Shown: piece after piece, positions 34,845 through 43,626 of the stretch
Layout: every line of letters begins with the position of its first letter
How positions within the stretch are numbered: position 1 is the first letter of the stretch
Assembly: GCF_003675325.1 (NCBI RefSeq)
Contig: NZ_CP033073.1
Span: 3,844,001 to 3,908,000 of the forward strand
From: Streptomyces dangxiongensis
Lineage (GTDB): Bacteria; Actinomycetota; Actinomycetes; Streptomycetales; Streptomycetaceae
Length of the DNA: 64,000 nucleotides
Direction of reading: 5' to 3'
Notes under the pieces: model-generated
Told to the model about the DNA's origin: nothing
The model's input: only the letters and a program-made list of their open reading frames with translations
The model's database searches: none
Translations under genes and position numbers: made by a program

Positions 34845-36140
34845 ATGAGCGCAGCAGCCCGCTTCGACCGCGGCCACACCGACGACCTGATGACCTTCCT
34901 GGCGGCGAGCCCCACGCCGTACCACGCCGTCGCGAACACCGCCGAGCGGCTGGAGAAGGCAGGCTTCCGGCAGGTCGCCGAGACGGACGCCTGGGACGGC
35001 ACGCACGGCGGCCGGTACGTGCTGCGCGGCGGCGCGATCGTGGCCTGGTACGTCCCCGAGGGCGCCGAGCCGCACACCCCGTTCCACATCATCGGCGCCC
35101 ACACCGACTCCCCCAGCCTGCGCGTCAAACCCCGCCCCGACAGCGGGGCGCACGGCTGGCGCCAGGTCGCCGTGGAGATCTACGGCGGCCCGCTGCTCAA
35201 CTCCTGGCTGGACCGCGACCTGGGCCTGGCCGGCCGGCTCACCCTGCGCGACGGCTCCTCGGCCCTCGTCGACGTGGACCGGCCGCTGCTGCGGGTGCCG
35301 CAGCTCGCCATCCACCTGGACCGCTCGGTCTCCGCCGAGGGGCTCAAGCTGGACAAGCAGCGCCACCTCCAGCCGGTGTGGGGCCTCGGCGAGGTGCGCG
35401 ACGGCGACCTGATCGCCTTCCTGGAGCAGGAGGCCGGCCTCGCCGCGGGCTCGGTCGCCGGCTGGGACCTGATGGCGCACCCCGTCGAGCCGCCCGCCTA
35501 CCTCGGCCGGGACCGGGAGCTGGTCGCCGGCCCGCGCATGGACAACCTGCTGTCCGTGCACGCCGGCGTGGCCGCGCTGACCGCCGTCGCCGCCGCCGGC
35601 ACCCCGCCCACCCGCATCCCCGTGCTGGCCGCCTTCGACCACGAGGAGAACGGCTCCCAGTCGGACACCGGCGCCGACGGCCCGCTGCTCGGATCGGTCC
35701 TGGAACGCTCGGTGTTCGCGCGCGGCGGGACGTACGAGGACCGGGCCCGGGCCTTCGCCGGCACGGTCTGCCTGTCCTCCGACACGGGCCACGCCGTGCA
35801 CCCCAACTACGCCGAGCGGCACGATCCGACGCACCACCCGCGCGTCAACGGCGGCCCCATCCTCAAGGTCAACGTCAACAACCGCTACGCCACGGACGGT
35901 TCGGGCCGCGCGGTGTTCGCCGCGGCCTGCGAGAAGGCGGACGTCCCCTTCCAGAGCTTCGTCTCCAACAACTCCATGCCGTGCGGCACCACCATCGGCC
36001 CCATCACCGCGGCCCGGCACGGCATCCGCACGGTCGACATCGGCGTCGCGATCCTCTCCATGCACAGCGTGCGCGAACTGTGCGGCGCGGACGATCCGTT
36101 CCTCCTCGCGAACGCCCTCACGGCCTTCCTGGAGGGCTAG
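34845..36140 (+). CDS. apeB: M18-family aminopeptidase
   Basis: A 431-residue metalloaminopeptidase that removes N-terminal, often acidic, residues from peptides in the cytoplasm. The di-zinc site is complete in order: IIGAHTDSPSLRVKP (His), GPRMDNLLS (bridging Asp), FDHEENGSQS (catalytic Glu-Glu), SSDTGHAVHPNY (Asp), and ILSMHSVRELCG (His). Length matches the family. ATG 34845 has AAGGTG upstream. Members form large dodecameric complexes. The gene symbol follows common Streptomyces annotation and the exact substrate range is not known. The downstream DUF6458 gene is separate. Confidence 0.93.
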   Translation: MSAAARFDRGHTDDLMTFLAASPTPYHAVANTAERLEKAGFRQVAETDAWDGTHGGRYVLRGGAIVAWYVPEGAEPHTPFHIIGAHTDSPSLRVKPRPDSGAHGWRQVAVEIYGGPLLNSWLDRDLGLAGRLTLRDGSSALVDVDRPLLRVPQLAIHLDRSVSAEGLKLDKQRHLQPVWGLGEVRDGDLIAFLEQEAGLAAGSVAGWDLMAHPVEPPAYLGRDRELVAGPRMDNLLSVHAGVAALTAVAAAGTPPTRIPVLAAFDHEENGSQSDTGADGPLLGSVLERSVFARGGTYEDRARAFAGTVCLSSDTGHAVHPNYAERHDPTHHPRVNGGPILKVNVNNRYATDGSGRAVFAAACEKADVPFQSFVSNNSMPCGTTIGPITAARHGIRTVDIGVAILSMHSVRELCGADDPFLLANALTAFLEG

Positions 36141-36269
36141 ATCACGCTTCGCCGGACTCCCGTACGTCCCCTGGACGGAAGGGAGTTCGGTGACGCGGCC
36201 TAGTCGGGCCCGCGCCGGGTACCCGCACGGCACCGGAGATTCCGGAACCGGAAGGGGAGGCGAGGTCTC

Positions 36270-36518
36270 ATGGGTCTCGGCGGATGCATCATCCTCATCG
36301 CCGTAGGGGCCATCCTGACGTTCGCGACCGACTGGCACATGACGGGCGTCAACGTCACCGTGGTCGGGCTGATCCTGATGGCCGTGGGTCTGATCGGCGT
36401 GGCGACGTTCAGCGGCATCGCGCGCCGCCGCCGCGTCGTGGTGCCGACGACACCGGTGGTGGAGGAGGAATCCCGCCACCACCACGTCGACGGCTACTCC
36501 GACGGCTACGGCGTCTGA
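36270..36518 (+). CDS. Small two-helix membrane protein, DUF6458 type
   Basis: An 82-residue protein with two membrane helices (GGCIILIAVGAILTFAT and VTVVGLILMAVGLIGVATF) linked by a short DWHMTGVN turn, then a basic patch (RRRR) and a C-terminal tail with HHH. This layout is widespread in Streptomyces and related genera and is annotated DUF6458; function is unknown. ATG 36270 follows GAGG. The stop region overlaps the convergent thioredoxin-NHL gene by 13 bp. Confidence 0.9.
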   Translation: MGLGGCIILIAVGAILTFATDWHMTGVNVTVVGLILMAVGLIGVATFSGIARRRRVVVPTTPVVEEESRHHHVDGYSDGYGV

Positions 36519-38374
36519 CGCACCGCCTCCTGCTCGTCCAGGCCCGCCAGGACGAGCGGCAGGCGGTCCGCACCGCCCTCGGTGAGGCGGACCGGGACGT
36601 CCCAGTCCCGCTGGCGGACATGGCAGGCGGGGTGGGCGTCGGCGTCCTCGGCAGAGGCGCCGTCGGACGCGATGTCGTCGCAGGATGCCGCCGTCGCGAA
36701 GACGTGCAGGACGCCCTCCGGGACGGCCGGGTTCAGCTCCAGCTCGCGGAAGAGGTCCGTGTCGGCTCCCTCGCCCTTGAGCAGCAGCCCGGGCGGTGTG
36801 GCGGAGACCAGCAGGCGGGTGGCGGACCCGTAGCTCGTGTCGGGTTTGCGGCCCGCGGGGACCTCGAGGATCACTTCCAGGCGGAGGCGGCCGGGAGCGA
36901 CCTCCGTGGCGGCCGGCCGGGTGCGGTGGGCGACCGGCTCCACCCGCACCGCCTCCTCCGGCAGCCGCAGCCGGGTCAGCCGGTGCCGCGCCGACTCCAC
37001 GACCACGATGTCCGCGCCGTCGACGACCGCGTCGCCGGGCTCGCGCAGATCGGTGGCGAGCGTGGTCACCTCGCCGGTGGCCGGGTCGTAGCGGCGCAGG
37101 GCGTGGTTGTACGTGTCGGCGACGGCCACCGAACCGTCCGGCAGGGCCGTGACACCCAGCGGGTGCTGGAGCAGGGCCTGGTCCGCGGCACCGTCCCGGT
37201 GGCCGAAGTCGAACAGCCCGGTCCCGACGGCCGTGTGCACCCGCCCGTCGTGATCCACCCAGCGCAGGGCGCTCGTCTCTGAGTCGGCGAGCCACAGCCG
37301 GTCGGCGGTGGCCGCGAGCCCGGACGGCTGGGCGAACCAGGCTTCCGCGGCGGGACCGTCCACCAGGCCCTCGTTGGTGGTGCCCGCCTCCACGGCGACC
37401 GTGCGGGCGGCCAGGTCGTACGTCCAGAGCTGGTGGACGCCCGCCATGGCGATCCACACCCGGCCGCCGAAGACCGCCACGTCCCACGGTGAGGACAGAT
37501 CCACCTCACGGGCCGCACCCGAGGTCGCCGAACCCCGCCACCACTGCTTCCCCGTCCCCGCCAGGGTGGTCACCTCGCCCGTGGCCGGATCCAGGCGGCG
37601 CAGGGCGTGGTTGACGGTGTCGGCGACGACCACCGCGCCGTCGTCGAGGAGCACGAGGCCCTGCGGCTCGTTGAAGGACGCCTCTCCCGCGGACCGCCGT
37701 CGGCGAACCCCCGCGCACCGGAACCGATCCGGCGTACGACGGTCTCGGCGTCCTCGGCCAGCTCCACCACCTGGTGCCGGGTGGTGTCGCTGACCAGGAA
37801 GGTCCCCGACGGCAGCAGCAGCGCCTTGCCGGGGAAGCGCAGCGTCGTCGGCTCCGGCTCCGGCGGCACGTACGGGCCGCCACCGCGGCGCAGGGTGCCC
37901 TTCGCCTCGTGCTCGGCCGCCAGCTCCTCCACCAGCCGCCCGATGGCGTGCACATGCCCCTCGCCCGCGTGCTGCGCGACGACGTACCCCTCGGGGTCGA
38001 TGACGACGAGCGTCGGCCAGGCCCGGACCGCGTACTGCTTCCAGGTGACCAGCTCCCGGGTCGTCCAGCACCGGGTGCGCCACGGCGTACCGCTCGACCG
38101 CGTCCACGACCGCCCGGTGGTCGGCCTCGTGCACGAACTTCGGCGAGTGCACCCCGATCACCACGACCGTGTCCCGGTGCTTCTCCTCCAGCTCCCGCAG
38201 CTCGTCCAGGACGTGCAGGCAGTTGATGCAGCAGGAGGTCCAGAAGTCCAGGACCAGGATGCGGCCGCGGAAGTCGGCGAGCGTCGGGTTCTTCCCGCCG
38301 GTGTTGATCCAACCGCCCCTGCCGGCCAGCTCGGGAGCGCGGACGCGGACGCGTCGGGGCGCGGAGTCGCTCAT
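36506..38374 (-). pseudogene. Thioredoxin-like / NHL beta-propeller fusion protein, two frameshifts
   Basis: ATG 38374 starts a thioredoxin-fold domain with a Cys-x-x-Cys pair (FWTSCCINCLHVLDELREL). In this frame the sequence degrades after HPVLDD: an extra G in a G-run (plus-strand C-run near 38055-38057) shifts it, and the true frame reads LVTWKQYAV to GSGARGFADGGPR. A missing G near 37686-37688 then restores the original frame at GEASFNEPQGLVLLDDG. NHL repeats follow (VADTVNHALRRLDPATGEVTT and similar). The net length is unchanged: 622 residues. Relatives are actinobacterial redox-sensor-like propeller proteins. Sequencing error is a simple explanation. Confidence 0.84.
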
Positions 38375-38444
38375 GGTGCCAAGGGTGCCATCCGGCGCCG
38401 ACGACCGGTCCGGCGCCTGTGGACGACTCCGGGCCGTCCGGTCG

Positions 38445-39326
38445 TCAGCCCTGGTGGACCACGTCGCGGCCGGGGCCGCCGGAGAGCGTGTCCCGGCCGG
38501 TGCCGCCGTACAGCCTGTCGTTCCCGCTGTTGCCGTAGAGCCTGTCGTCGCCGGCGCCGCCGTACAGGACGTCGTCGCCCCTGCCGCCGTACAGGGTGTC
38601 GGTGCCGGTCCCGCCGTAGAGGGTGTCGGTGCCGTCGTCGCCGGACAGGTCCTGGCCGCCGGCGCCGCCGCGCAGGACGTCGTCGCCCCTGCCGCCCCTC
38701 GCGATGACCAGGTCGCCGTTCGCGTGGACCGTGTCGTCGCCGTCACCGCCGAAGGCCAGCCCCGCCTCGCCGACCGTGAGGGTGTCGTCGCCCGCGCCGC
38801 CCGAGACGTCGTTGCCGTCCAGGCGCCCGCTGTCGGTGAGCCTGTCGTCGCCGGCGCCCAGGGAGATCTCGGCGAAGCAGTACACCTGGCCGGTGTGGTT
38901 CGCGTAGGCGACCGTGTCGTCGCGGTCGCCGAGGTCCATCGTGAGGGCGGCGTACGGGTCCTGGCTCTCCTCGGCGGTGACCGTGCAGGAGACCTTGGTG
39001 TGATCGGCGGCGTCCGGGTGGGCGCAGCCGTCGCCCGCGCCGATCGGCACGACGTCGTCGATCACATAGGTGATGCCGGCGCCGCCGCCGGTGCGGGACG
39101 CGGTGACGGCCGCCCTGTTGGTCTGGCCGGGCGCGGCCGTGTAGGCGAGCTGCCAGCCGTACCGGTTGACCTCGGCGGTGGCCGGGGGGACGGCCGTGCG
39201 GGTGGACACGGGGACGGCCGCGGCGGCGCTGCCGGTCAGAGCGCACGGCACGGCCAGGGCGGCGGCCGTGCCGAGGGCCAGGGCGAGCGTGCGTACGGGC
39301 CGGTGGCGGTCGGGGCGAGCGGACAT
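38445..39326 (-). CDS. Secreted RTX-type calcium-binding repeat protein
   Basis: A 293-residue exported protein. The signal peptide runs from MSARPDRHRPVRTL through a hydrophobic core to GSAAAA. A non-repetitive domain (40-160) has three Cys (GCAHP, SCTVT, VYCFAE). Residues about 160-290 contain at least ten RTX nonapeptides of the form GGxGxDxL (GGAGDDTL, GGRGDDVL, GGTGTDTL, GGAGDDRL, GGTGRDTL), which fold as a Ca2+-bound beta-roll outside the cell. No catalytic domain was recognised, so a surface or adhesive role is a guess. ATG 39326 has GGAGGT upstream. Confidence 0.92.
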   Translation of the reverse strand: MSARPDRHRPVRTLALALGTAAALAVPCALTGSAAAAVPVSTRTAVPPATAEVNRYGWQLAYTAAPGQTNRAAVTASRTGGGAGITYVIDDVVPIGAGDGCAHPDAADHTKVSCTVTAEESQDPYAALTMDLGDRDDTVAYANHTGQVYCFAEISLGAGDDRLTDSGRLDGNDVSGGAGDDTLTVGEAGLAFGGDGDDTVHANGDLVIARGGRGDDVLRGGAGGQDLSGDDGTDTLYGGTGTDTLYGGRGDDVLYGGAGDDRLYGNSGNDRLYGGTGRDTLSGGPGRDVVHQG

Positions 39327-39548
39327 GGCGGACCTCCGGGAGGAACGGTTCGGCGTGGTCGCCGACTTCCGTCCGGTCCGACTCGCCGGCCCGCCCGCCG
39401 GTTGGTCGCCCGCCGCGGGAGAACGGGAAGTTCACCCGGGCATCACCCGGTGGCCCGGCGGATTCCGGTGCCCGGTCAGGTGGGGCCCGGCCCGGCGGGA
39501 TCCCGTCCGGTGCGGCCGGCCCGGTGAGCCCCCCCCCATGAGGCCCCG

Positions 39549-39935
39549 TCAGGTGAGCGCGTGGCCCGTGGTCGCGTCCACGTGGCCGGGGACGTCCTCG
39601 TGCCGGTCGCCGACGGTGAGGGTGCCGGTGGGTTCGAAGAGCAGGATCTCGGTCGGTACGGGCGCGTACGGCCTGTGTTCGGTGCCGCGCGGGACGGTGA
39701 ACACCGACCCCCGGGGCAGGACCACCGTGCGCTCACCGGTGGACTCGCGCAGGCCGATGTGCAGTTCGCCGGCGAGGACCAGGAAGAACTCGTCGGTGTG
39801 GTCGTGGACGTGCCAGACGTGCTCGCCCTCCACCTTCGTCACGCGCACGTCGTAGTCGTTGACGGTCGTGACGATGCGGGGGCTCCACCGCTCGGTGAAG
39901 GAGGCGAGGGCCGTTTCCAGGGAGATCGGTTCCAT
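39549..39935 (-). CDS. Cupin-domain protein
   Basis: A 128-residue single-cupin protein. Metal-binding motif 1 is visible as WHVHDHTDEFFLVLAGEL (His, His, Glu), and motif 2 as GSVFTVPRGTEHRPYA, with the expected glycine and His. Such small cupins hold Fe, Mn or Zn and act as isomerases or dioxygenases or bind sugars; no substrate is evident. It is divergent from a GlxA/AraC-type regulator 51 bp away, so it is probably under that regulator. ATG 39935 is favoured because the frame upstream is not family-like. Confidence 0.88.
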   Translation of the reverse strand: MEPISLETALASFTERWSPRIVTTVNDYDVRVTKVEGEHVWHVHDHTDEFFLVLAGELHIGLRESTGERTVVLPRGSVFTVPRGTEHRPYAPVPTEILLFEPTGTLTVGDRHEDVPGHVDATTGHALT

Positions 39936-39955
39936 GCGCTCATCGTGCGCGTGAC

Positions 39956-39966
39956 GGGACCGTCCC
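39956..39966. promoter_or_regulatory. Palindrome in the cupin-regulator divergent region
   Basis: GGGAC-C-GTCCC is an 11-bp palindrome in the 51-bp gap between the cupin and GlxA-type regulator genes. A -10-like TAGGAA (39975-39980) lies 6 bp before the regulator ATG, so the regulator message may be nearly leaderless. Role as an operator is inferred. Confidence 0.35.
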
Positions 39967-39986
39967 ACGAGTGCTAGGAATCGCAC

Positions 39987-41009
39987 ATGCCGCAACGATC
40001 CTCGCAGGCCCCGCACCGCGTCGTCGTGATCGTCGACGAGGGCACGAACCCGTTCGAGGTCGGCGTCGCCACCGAGCTGTTCGGGCTGCCCCGGCCGGAG
40101 CTGGGCCTGCGAGAGCCCCGCTACGAGGTGACGCTGTGCGCGCCCACGCGCGCGGTGCGGATGAACCACGGCTTCTTCACCATGAGCGGCCTGCCCGGGG
40201 TGGAGGCGGTGGACGGGGCGGACACCCTGGTGGTCCCCGGCCGTCCCGACAACGTCGTACCGCGCGGGCCCGACGTCCTGGCCGCGATCCGCCGCACGCA
40301 CGCGCGTGGTGCCCGTGTCGTCGCCTTCTGCACCGGCACCTTCGCGCTCGCCGAGGCGGGCCTGCTGGACGGGCGCCGCGCCACCACCCACTGGATGTGG
40401 GCGGACGCCTTCCGGGAGCTGCATCCGCGGGTACTGCTGGAGCCGGACGTGCTCTTCGTGGACGACGGTGACATCCTCACCGCCGCGGGCAGCGCCGCCG
40501 CGCTCGACCTCGGCCTGCACATCTGGCGGCAGGACCACGGCGCGGAGACGGCCAACGCCGTCTCCCGCCGGCTCGTCTTCGCCGCGCACCGCGACGGCGG
40601 GCAGCGGCAGTTCGTGGAGCGTCCGGTGCCCGAGGTGCCCGACGCGTCGCTCGGCCCGCTGCTGGCCTGGGCCCAGGAACGGCTGGGCGAGCCGCTGACC
40701 GTCGCGGCTCTCGCCGCCCGCGCGGCCGTCTCCCCGGCCACCCTGCACCGCCGGTTCCGCAGCCAGCTAGGTACGACCCCGCTGGCCTGGCTCACCGGGG
40801 AGCGCGTGGCGCTGGCATGCCGGCTGATCGAGCGGGGCGAGGAGCGGCTGGACGTCGTGGCGGCGCGCAGCGGCCTGGGTACGGCGGCCAACCTGCGGGC
40901 GCGGCTGCGGCGGGAGACGGGGCTGAGCCCGTCGGCGTACCGGAGGCGGTTCGGCGGAGGGCCGGCGGAACGGGCGGAGGCAGGGGCGGTGGGGGCGGCC
41001 GTCGGGTGA
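39987..41009 (+). CDS. GlxA-family (DJ-1/PfpI-AraC) transcriptional regulator
   Basis: A 340-residue two-domain regulator. The N-terminal 190 residues form a DJ-1/PfpI-like amidotransferase fold: VVVIVDEGTNPFEVGVATEL, then VAFCTGTFALAEAGLLDGRR, where the Cys sits at the nucleophile elbow, and TAAGSAAALDLGL. The C-terminal 100 residues carry an AraC double helix-turn-helix (VAALAARAAVSPATLHRRFR, LDVVAARSGLGTAANLRARLRR). GlxA-like proteins bind small ligands rather than catalyse. It is divergent from the cupin gene at 39935, its probable target. Confidence 0.93.
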   Translation: MPQRSSQAPHRVVVIVDEGTNPFEVGVATELFGLPRPELGLREPRYEVTLCAPTRAVRMNHGFFTMSGLPGVEAVDGADTLVVPGRPDNVVPRGPDVLAAIRRTHARGARVVAFCTGTFALAEAGLLDGRRATTHWMWADAFRELHPRVLLEPDVLFVDDGDILTAAGSAAALDLGLHIWRQDHGAETANAVSRRLVFAAHRDGGQRQFVERPVPEVPDASLGPLLAWAQERLGEPLTVAALAARAAVSPATLHRRFRSQLGTTPLAWLTGERVALACRLIERGEERLDVVAARSGLGTAANLRARLRRETGLSPSAYRRRFGGGPAERAEAGAVGAAVG

Positions 41010-41105
41010 CCCGGGGTGCGCGGGCGCCGTCGCGGGGCCGGCGCGGACAGGCCGCTCTGCGCCGGCGGTGACGGCCCTGTGACGATCAGCCGGTGCCGGG
41101 GAAGC

Positions 41106-41609
41106 ATGACCCGTATGAGATTCCTCGTACGCGACCGGATCCTCGGCATCGGTGACGACTGGTGGATCGAGGACGAGCACGGCCGGAAGGTGTTCCTCGT
41201 CGACGGCAAGGCGATGCGGCTACGGGACACCTTCGAGCTGAAGGACGCCCAGGGCCGGATCCTGATCGACATCCACCAGAAGATGTTCGCCCTGCGCGAC
41301 ACGATGGTGATCGAACGGGACGGCGAGGCCCTGGCCAGGATCAGGCGCAAACGGCTGTCCCTGCTGCGCAACCACTACCGGGTCTCGCTGGCGGACGGTA
41401 CCGAACTGGACGTCAGCGGCAAGATCCTGGACCGCGAGTTCGCCGTCGAGTACGACGGCGAACTCCTCGCGGTGATCTCCCGCCGCTGGCTGACCGTGCG
41501 CGACACCTACGGCGTCGACGTCGTACGGGAGGACGCCGACCCGGCGCTGCTGATCGCGGTGGCGGTGTGCGTCATCCACCTCGCCGAGAAGGAAGGGGAG
41601 GAGAACTGA
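41106..41609 (+). CDS. LURP-one-related / tubby-like (LOR, DUF567) family protein
   Basis: A 167-residue beta-rich protein; ATG 41106 has GGGGAAG upstream. The 12-strand LOR barrel pattern is evident: FLVRDRILGIGDDWWIED, GRKVFLVDGKAMRLRDTFEL, ILIDIHQKMFALRDTMVIER, RIRRKRLSLLRNHYRVSLAD, and a C-terminal helix ALLIAVAVCVIHLAEKE. LOR proteins are related to phospholipid scramblases and the tubby fold; in bacteria their role is unknown. The end overlaps the convergent amidase gene by 38 bp. Confidence 0.88.
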   Translation: MTRMRFLVRDRILGIGDDWWIEDEHGRKVFLVDGKAMRLRDTFELKDAQGRILIDIHQKMFALRDTMVIERDGEALARIRRKRLSLLRNHYRVSLADGTELDVSGKILDREFAVEYDGELLAVISRRWLTVRDTYGVDVVREDADPALLIAVAVCVIHLAEKEGEEN

Positions 41610-42444
41610 CCCCGGCGTGGCGGGACCAGCCGGGGGGTGCCTGGAGACCGAGGACCCGGTCCTTCAGTGCCGGGAACTGCTCGCGGGTGGCGGACACCTT
41701 CGCCGGGTCGAGGTCGACCGTGAGGATTTCCTCGCCGGGACCCGCCTCGGCGAGCACCTCGCCCCACGGATCCACCACGATCGAGTGACCCGCCTGCGGA
41801 ACTGCGGCGTGGGTCCCGGCCGTTCCACAAGCGAGCACGAACGCCTGGTTCTCCACCGCTCGCGCCTGAGCCAGCAGCGTCCAGTGCGCGCGTCGCCGCT
41901 CGGGCCAGCCCGCCGGGATCACCAGCATCTCGGCGCCGGCGTCGACCAGTCCACGGAAGAGTTCGGGGAAACGGAGGTCGTAGCAGGTGGCCAGGCCGAG
42001 CGTGGTCCCGGGCAGCCGGACCGTCACCAGCTCCCGGCCCGCGCCCATCAGCACGGCCTCGCCCTTGTCGAAGCCGAAGCGGTGGATCTTGCGGTAGGCC
42101 GCGGCCAGTTCACCGGTGGGGGAGAAGACGAGGGACGTGTTGTAGAGGGGGCCGTCCTGGGTGACGGAGCCGCTGCCGGACGCCGCCCGTTCGGGGACGG
42201 AGCCGGCGTGCAGCCACACGCCCGCGTCGCGCGCCGCCTCGGCCATCGCCTGGTACGTCGGACCTTCGAGCGGTTCGGCCTCGCGGCCGAAGTCCTCGTA
42301 GGCGAAGGCGCCGGTGGTCCACAGTTCGGGCAGTACGACGAGGTCCGCACCGGCCTGCTCCCGCACCAGCGCGGCGGCCCGCCGCCGCCGGGAGTCGACC
42401 GTTTCGCCCTCGTCCACGGCGATCTGGATCAGCGAGGCGCGCAC
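41572..42444 (-). CDS. Carbon-nitrogen hydrolase (Nit2/omega-amidase-like)
   Basis: A 290-residue nitrilase-superfamily enzyme. The catalytic triad is complete: Glu in DLVVLPELWTTGAF, Lys in AAYRKIHRFGFDKGE, and Cys in LGLATCYDLRFPELFR. Relatives hydrolyse alpha-keto acid omega-amides or deaminated glutathione; the last step of specificity cannot be assigned. GTG 42444 fits the family N-terminus (VRASLIQIAV); a GTG 33 bp upstream has a weaker context. It is divergent from the MDMPI-family gene, and its C-terminus overlaps the convergent LOR gene. Confidence 0.93.
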   Translation of the reverse strand: MRASLIQIAVDEGETVDSRRRRAAALVREQAGADLVVLPELWTTGAFAYEDFGREAEPLEGPTYQAMAEAARDAGVWLHAGSVPERAASGSGSVTQDGPLYNTSLVFSPTGELAAAYRKIHRFGFDKGEAVLMGAGRELVTVRLPGTTLGLATCYDLRFPELFRGLVDAGAEMLVIPAGWPERRRAHWTLLAQARAVENQAFVLACGTAGTHAAVPQAGHSIVVDPWGEVLAEAGPGEEILTVDLDPAKVSATREQFPALKDRVLGLQAPPGWSRHAGVSSPPLPSRRGG

Positions 42445-42626
42445 ACTACCACCGTCCTGGCAATTCGAGTCGTCCACACAGGCCTACGATCGTCACACGA
42501 AAGCACTGCCGGGGTGCCTCTCCGCAGCGTAACTTAGCGTCAAGACACCCGCCGAAGTGCAGCCGCCGCCCGCTGGCAACGCCGCCACAACCCGCCCGTG
42601 TACCGACCGCCGAGGGGTCCCGTTCC

Positions 42627-43451
42627 GTGAGTCTGCATCCCACCCTCCAGCCCTACGCCGACGCCTGGACGCACTCCATCGAAGCGATATCCGAGATGGT
42701 GCAGTCGCTCGTCGAGGGCGAGTGGAACCGGCGGACCCCCTGCCCCGGCTGGTCGGTCCGGGACATCGTGTCGCACGTCATCGGCCTCGACTGCGAGATG
42801 CTCGGCGACCCGCGCCCCATCCACGCGCTGCCGCGCGACCTCTTCCACGTCGCCACCGAGCACCAGCGCTACATGGAGATGCAGGTCGACGTCCGCCGTC
42901 ATCACACGGCGCCGGAGATGACGGCCGAGCTGGAGTACACCGTCATCCGCCGCAACCGCCAGCTACGCAACGAGTCCCGTGACCCCGGGACCACGGTGCG
43001 CGGCCCGCTCAGCACCCAGATCACCCTGGAACAGGCCTACCGCGCCCGCGCGTTCGACGTGTGGGTGCACGAACAGGACCTGCGTACGGCCCTCGGCCGT
43101 CCCGGCAACCTGGACTCTCCCGGCGCGTACGTCACCCGGGACGTCCTGCTGGCCGCACTGCCGAAGGTCGTCGCGAAGGACGCGGACGCCCCGCGCAGTT
43201 CGGCGATCGTGTTCGACGTGCACGGCCCGGTCGAGTTCCTGCGCACCGTCCGCGTCGACATCCAGGGCCGCGGCACCGTGGAAACCGCCCCGGCCCTGGG
43301 CCCCGCGGCCACGCTCACCCTCGACTGGGAGACCTACGTCCGCCTGGCCTGCGGCCGGGTCACCCCCCAGGCGGTGGCGGACCGGGTGAAGACCGAGGGC
43401 GACCAGGACCTGGCAGCAGCCATCCTCCACAACTTCACGGTGACGCCGTAG
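42627..43451 (+). CDS. Maleylpyruvate-isomerase-family mycothiol-dependent enzyme (DinB/MDMPI fold)
   Basis: A 274-residue protein. The N-terminal 170 residues are a DinB-like four-helix bundle with its metal His residues: PGWSVRDIVSHVIGLDCEML, and the second His in FDVWVHEQDLRTALG. A C-terminal MDMPI alpha/beta domain follows (ATLTLDWETYVRLACGRV). Members of this actinobacterial group use mycothiol in thiol-transfer or isomerase reactions; most, like this one, lack an assigned substrate. GTG 42627 is the likely start. It is divergent from the amidase gene. Confidence 0.9.
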   Translation: MSLHPTLQPYADAWTHSIEAISEMVQSLVEGEWNRRTPCPGWSVRDIVSHVIGLDCEMLGDPRPIHALPRDLFHVATEHQRYMEMQVDVRRHHTAPEMTAELEYTVIRRNRQLRNESRDPGTTVRGPLSTQITLEQAYRARAFDVWVHEQDLRTALGRPGNLDSPGAYVTRDVLLAALPKVVAKDADAPRSSAIVFDVHGPVEFLRTVRVDIQGRGTVETAPALGPAATLTLDWETYVRLACGRVTPQAVADRVKTEGDQDLAAAILHNFTVTP

Positions 43452-43626
43452 GGGTCCGCCGTCCGGGAGAAGGGGCGGCCCGGTGAGCCTGGTGGGCGTG
43501 AACCAGGTGGCGCGGGGTGCCAGCCGCTGACAGCCGGAAAGCCGCCGGCGGACGCCCGCCCCCACAGGTCACCCAGCCTCTCGGCCCACTGGAAGCGGGC
43601 GGCGCGCGGGTGGGCGAACCACCGCC

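Noticed and set aside
32867..37487. Two long minus-strand ORFs (32867-34792 and 34659-37487)
   Set aside because: Shadows of the acyl-CoA dehydrogenase and M18 aminopeptidase, whose motifs are unambiguous on the plus strand.
38400..38446. GACGACCGG / CCGGTCGTC inverted repeat at the RTX gene end
   Set aside because: Only nine pairs with a 29-base loop and it overlaps the stop codon; not strong enough for a terminator call.
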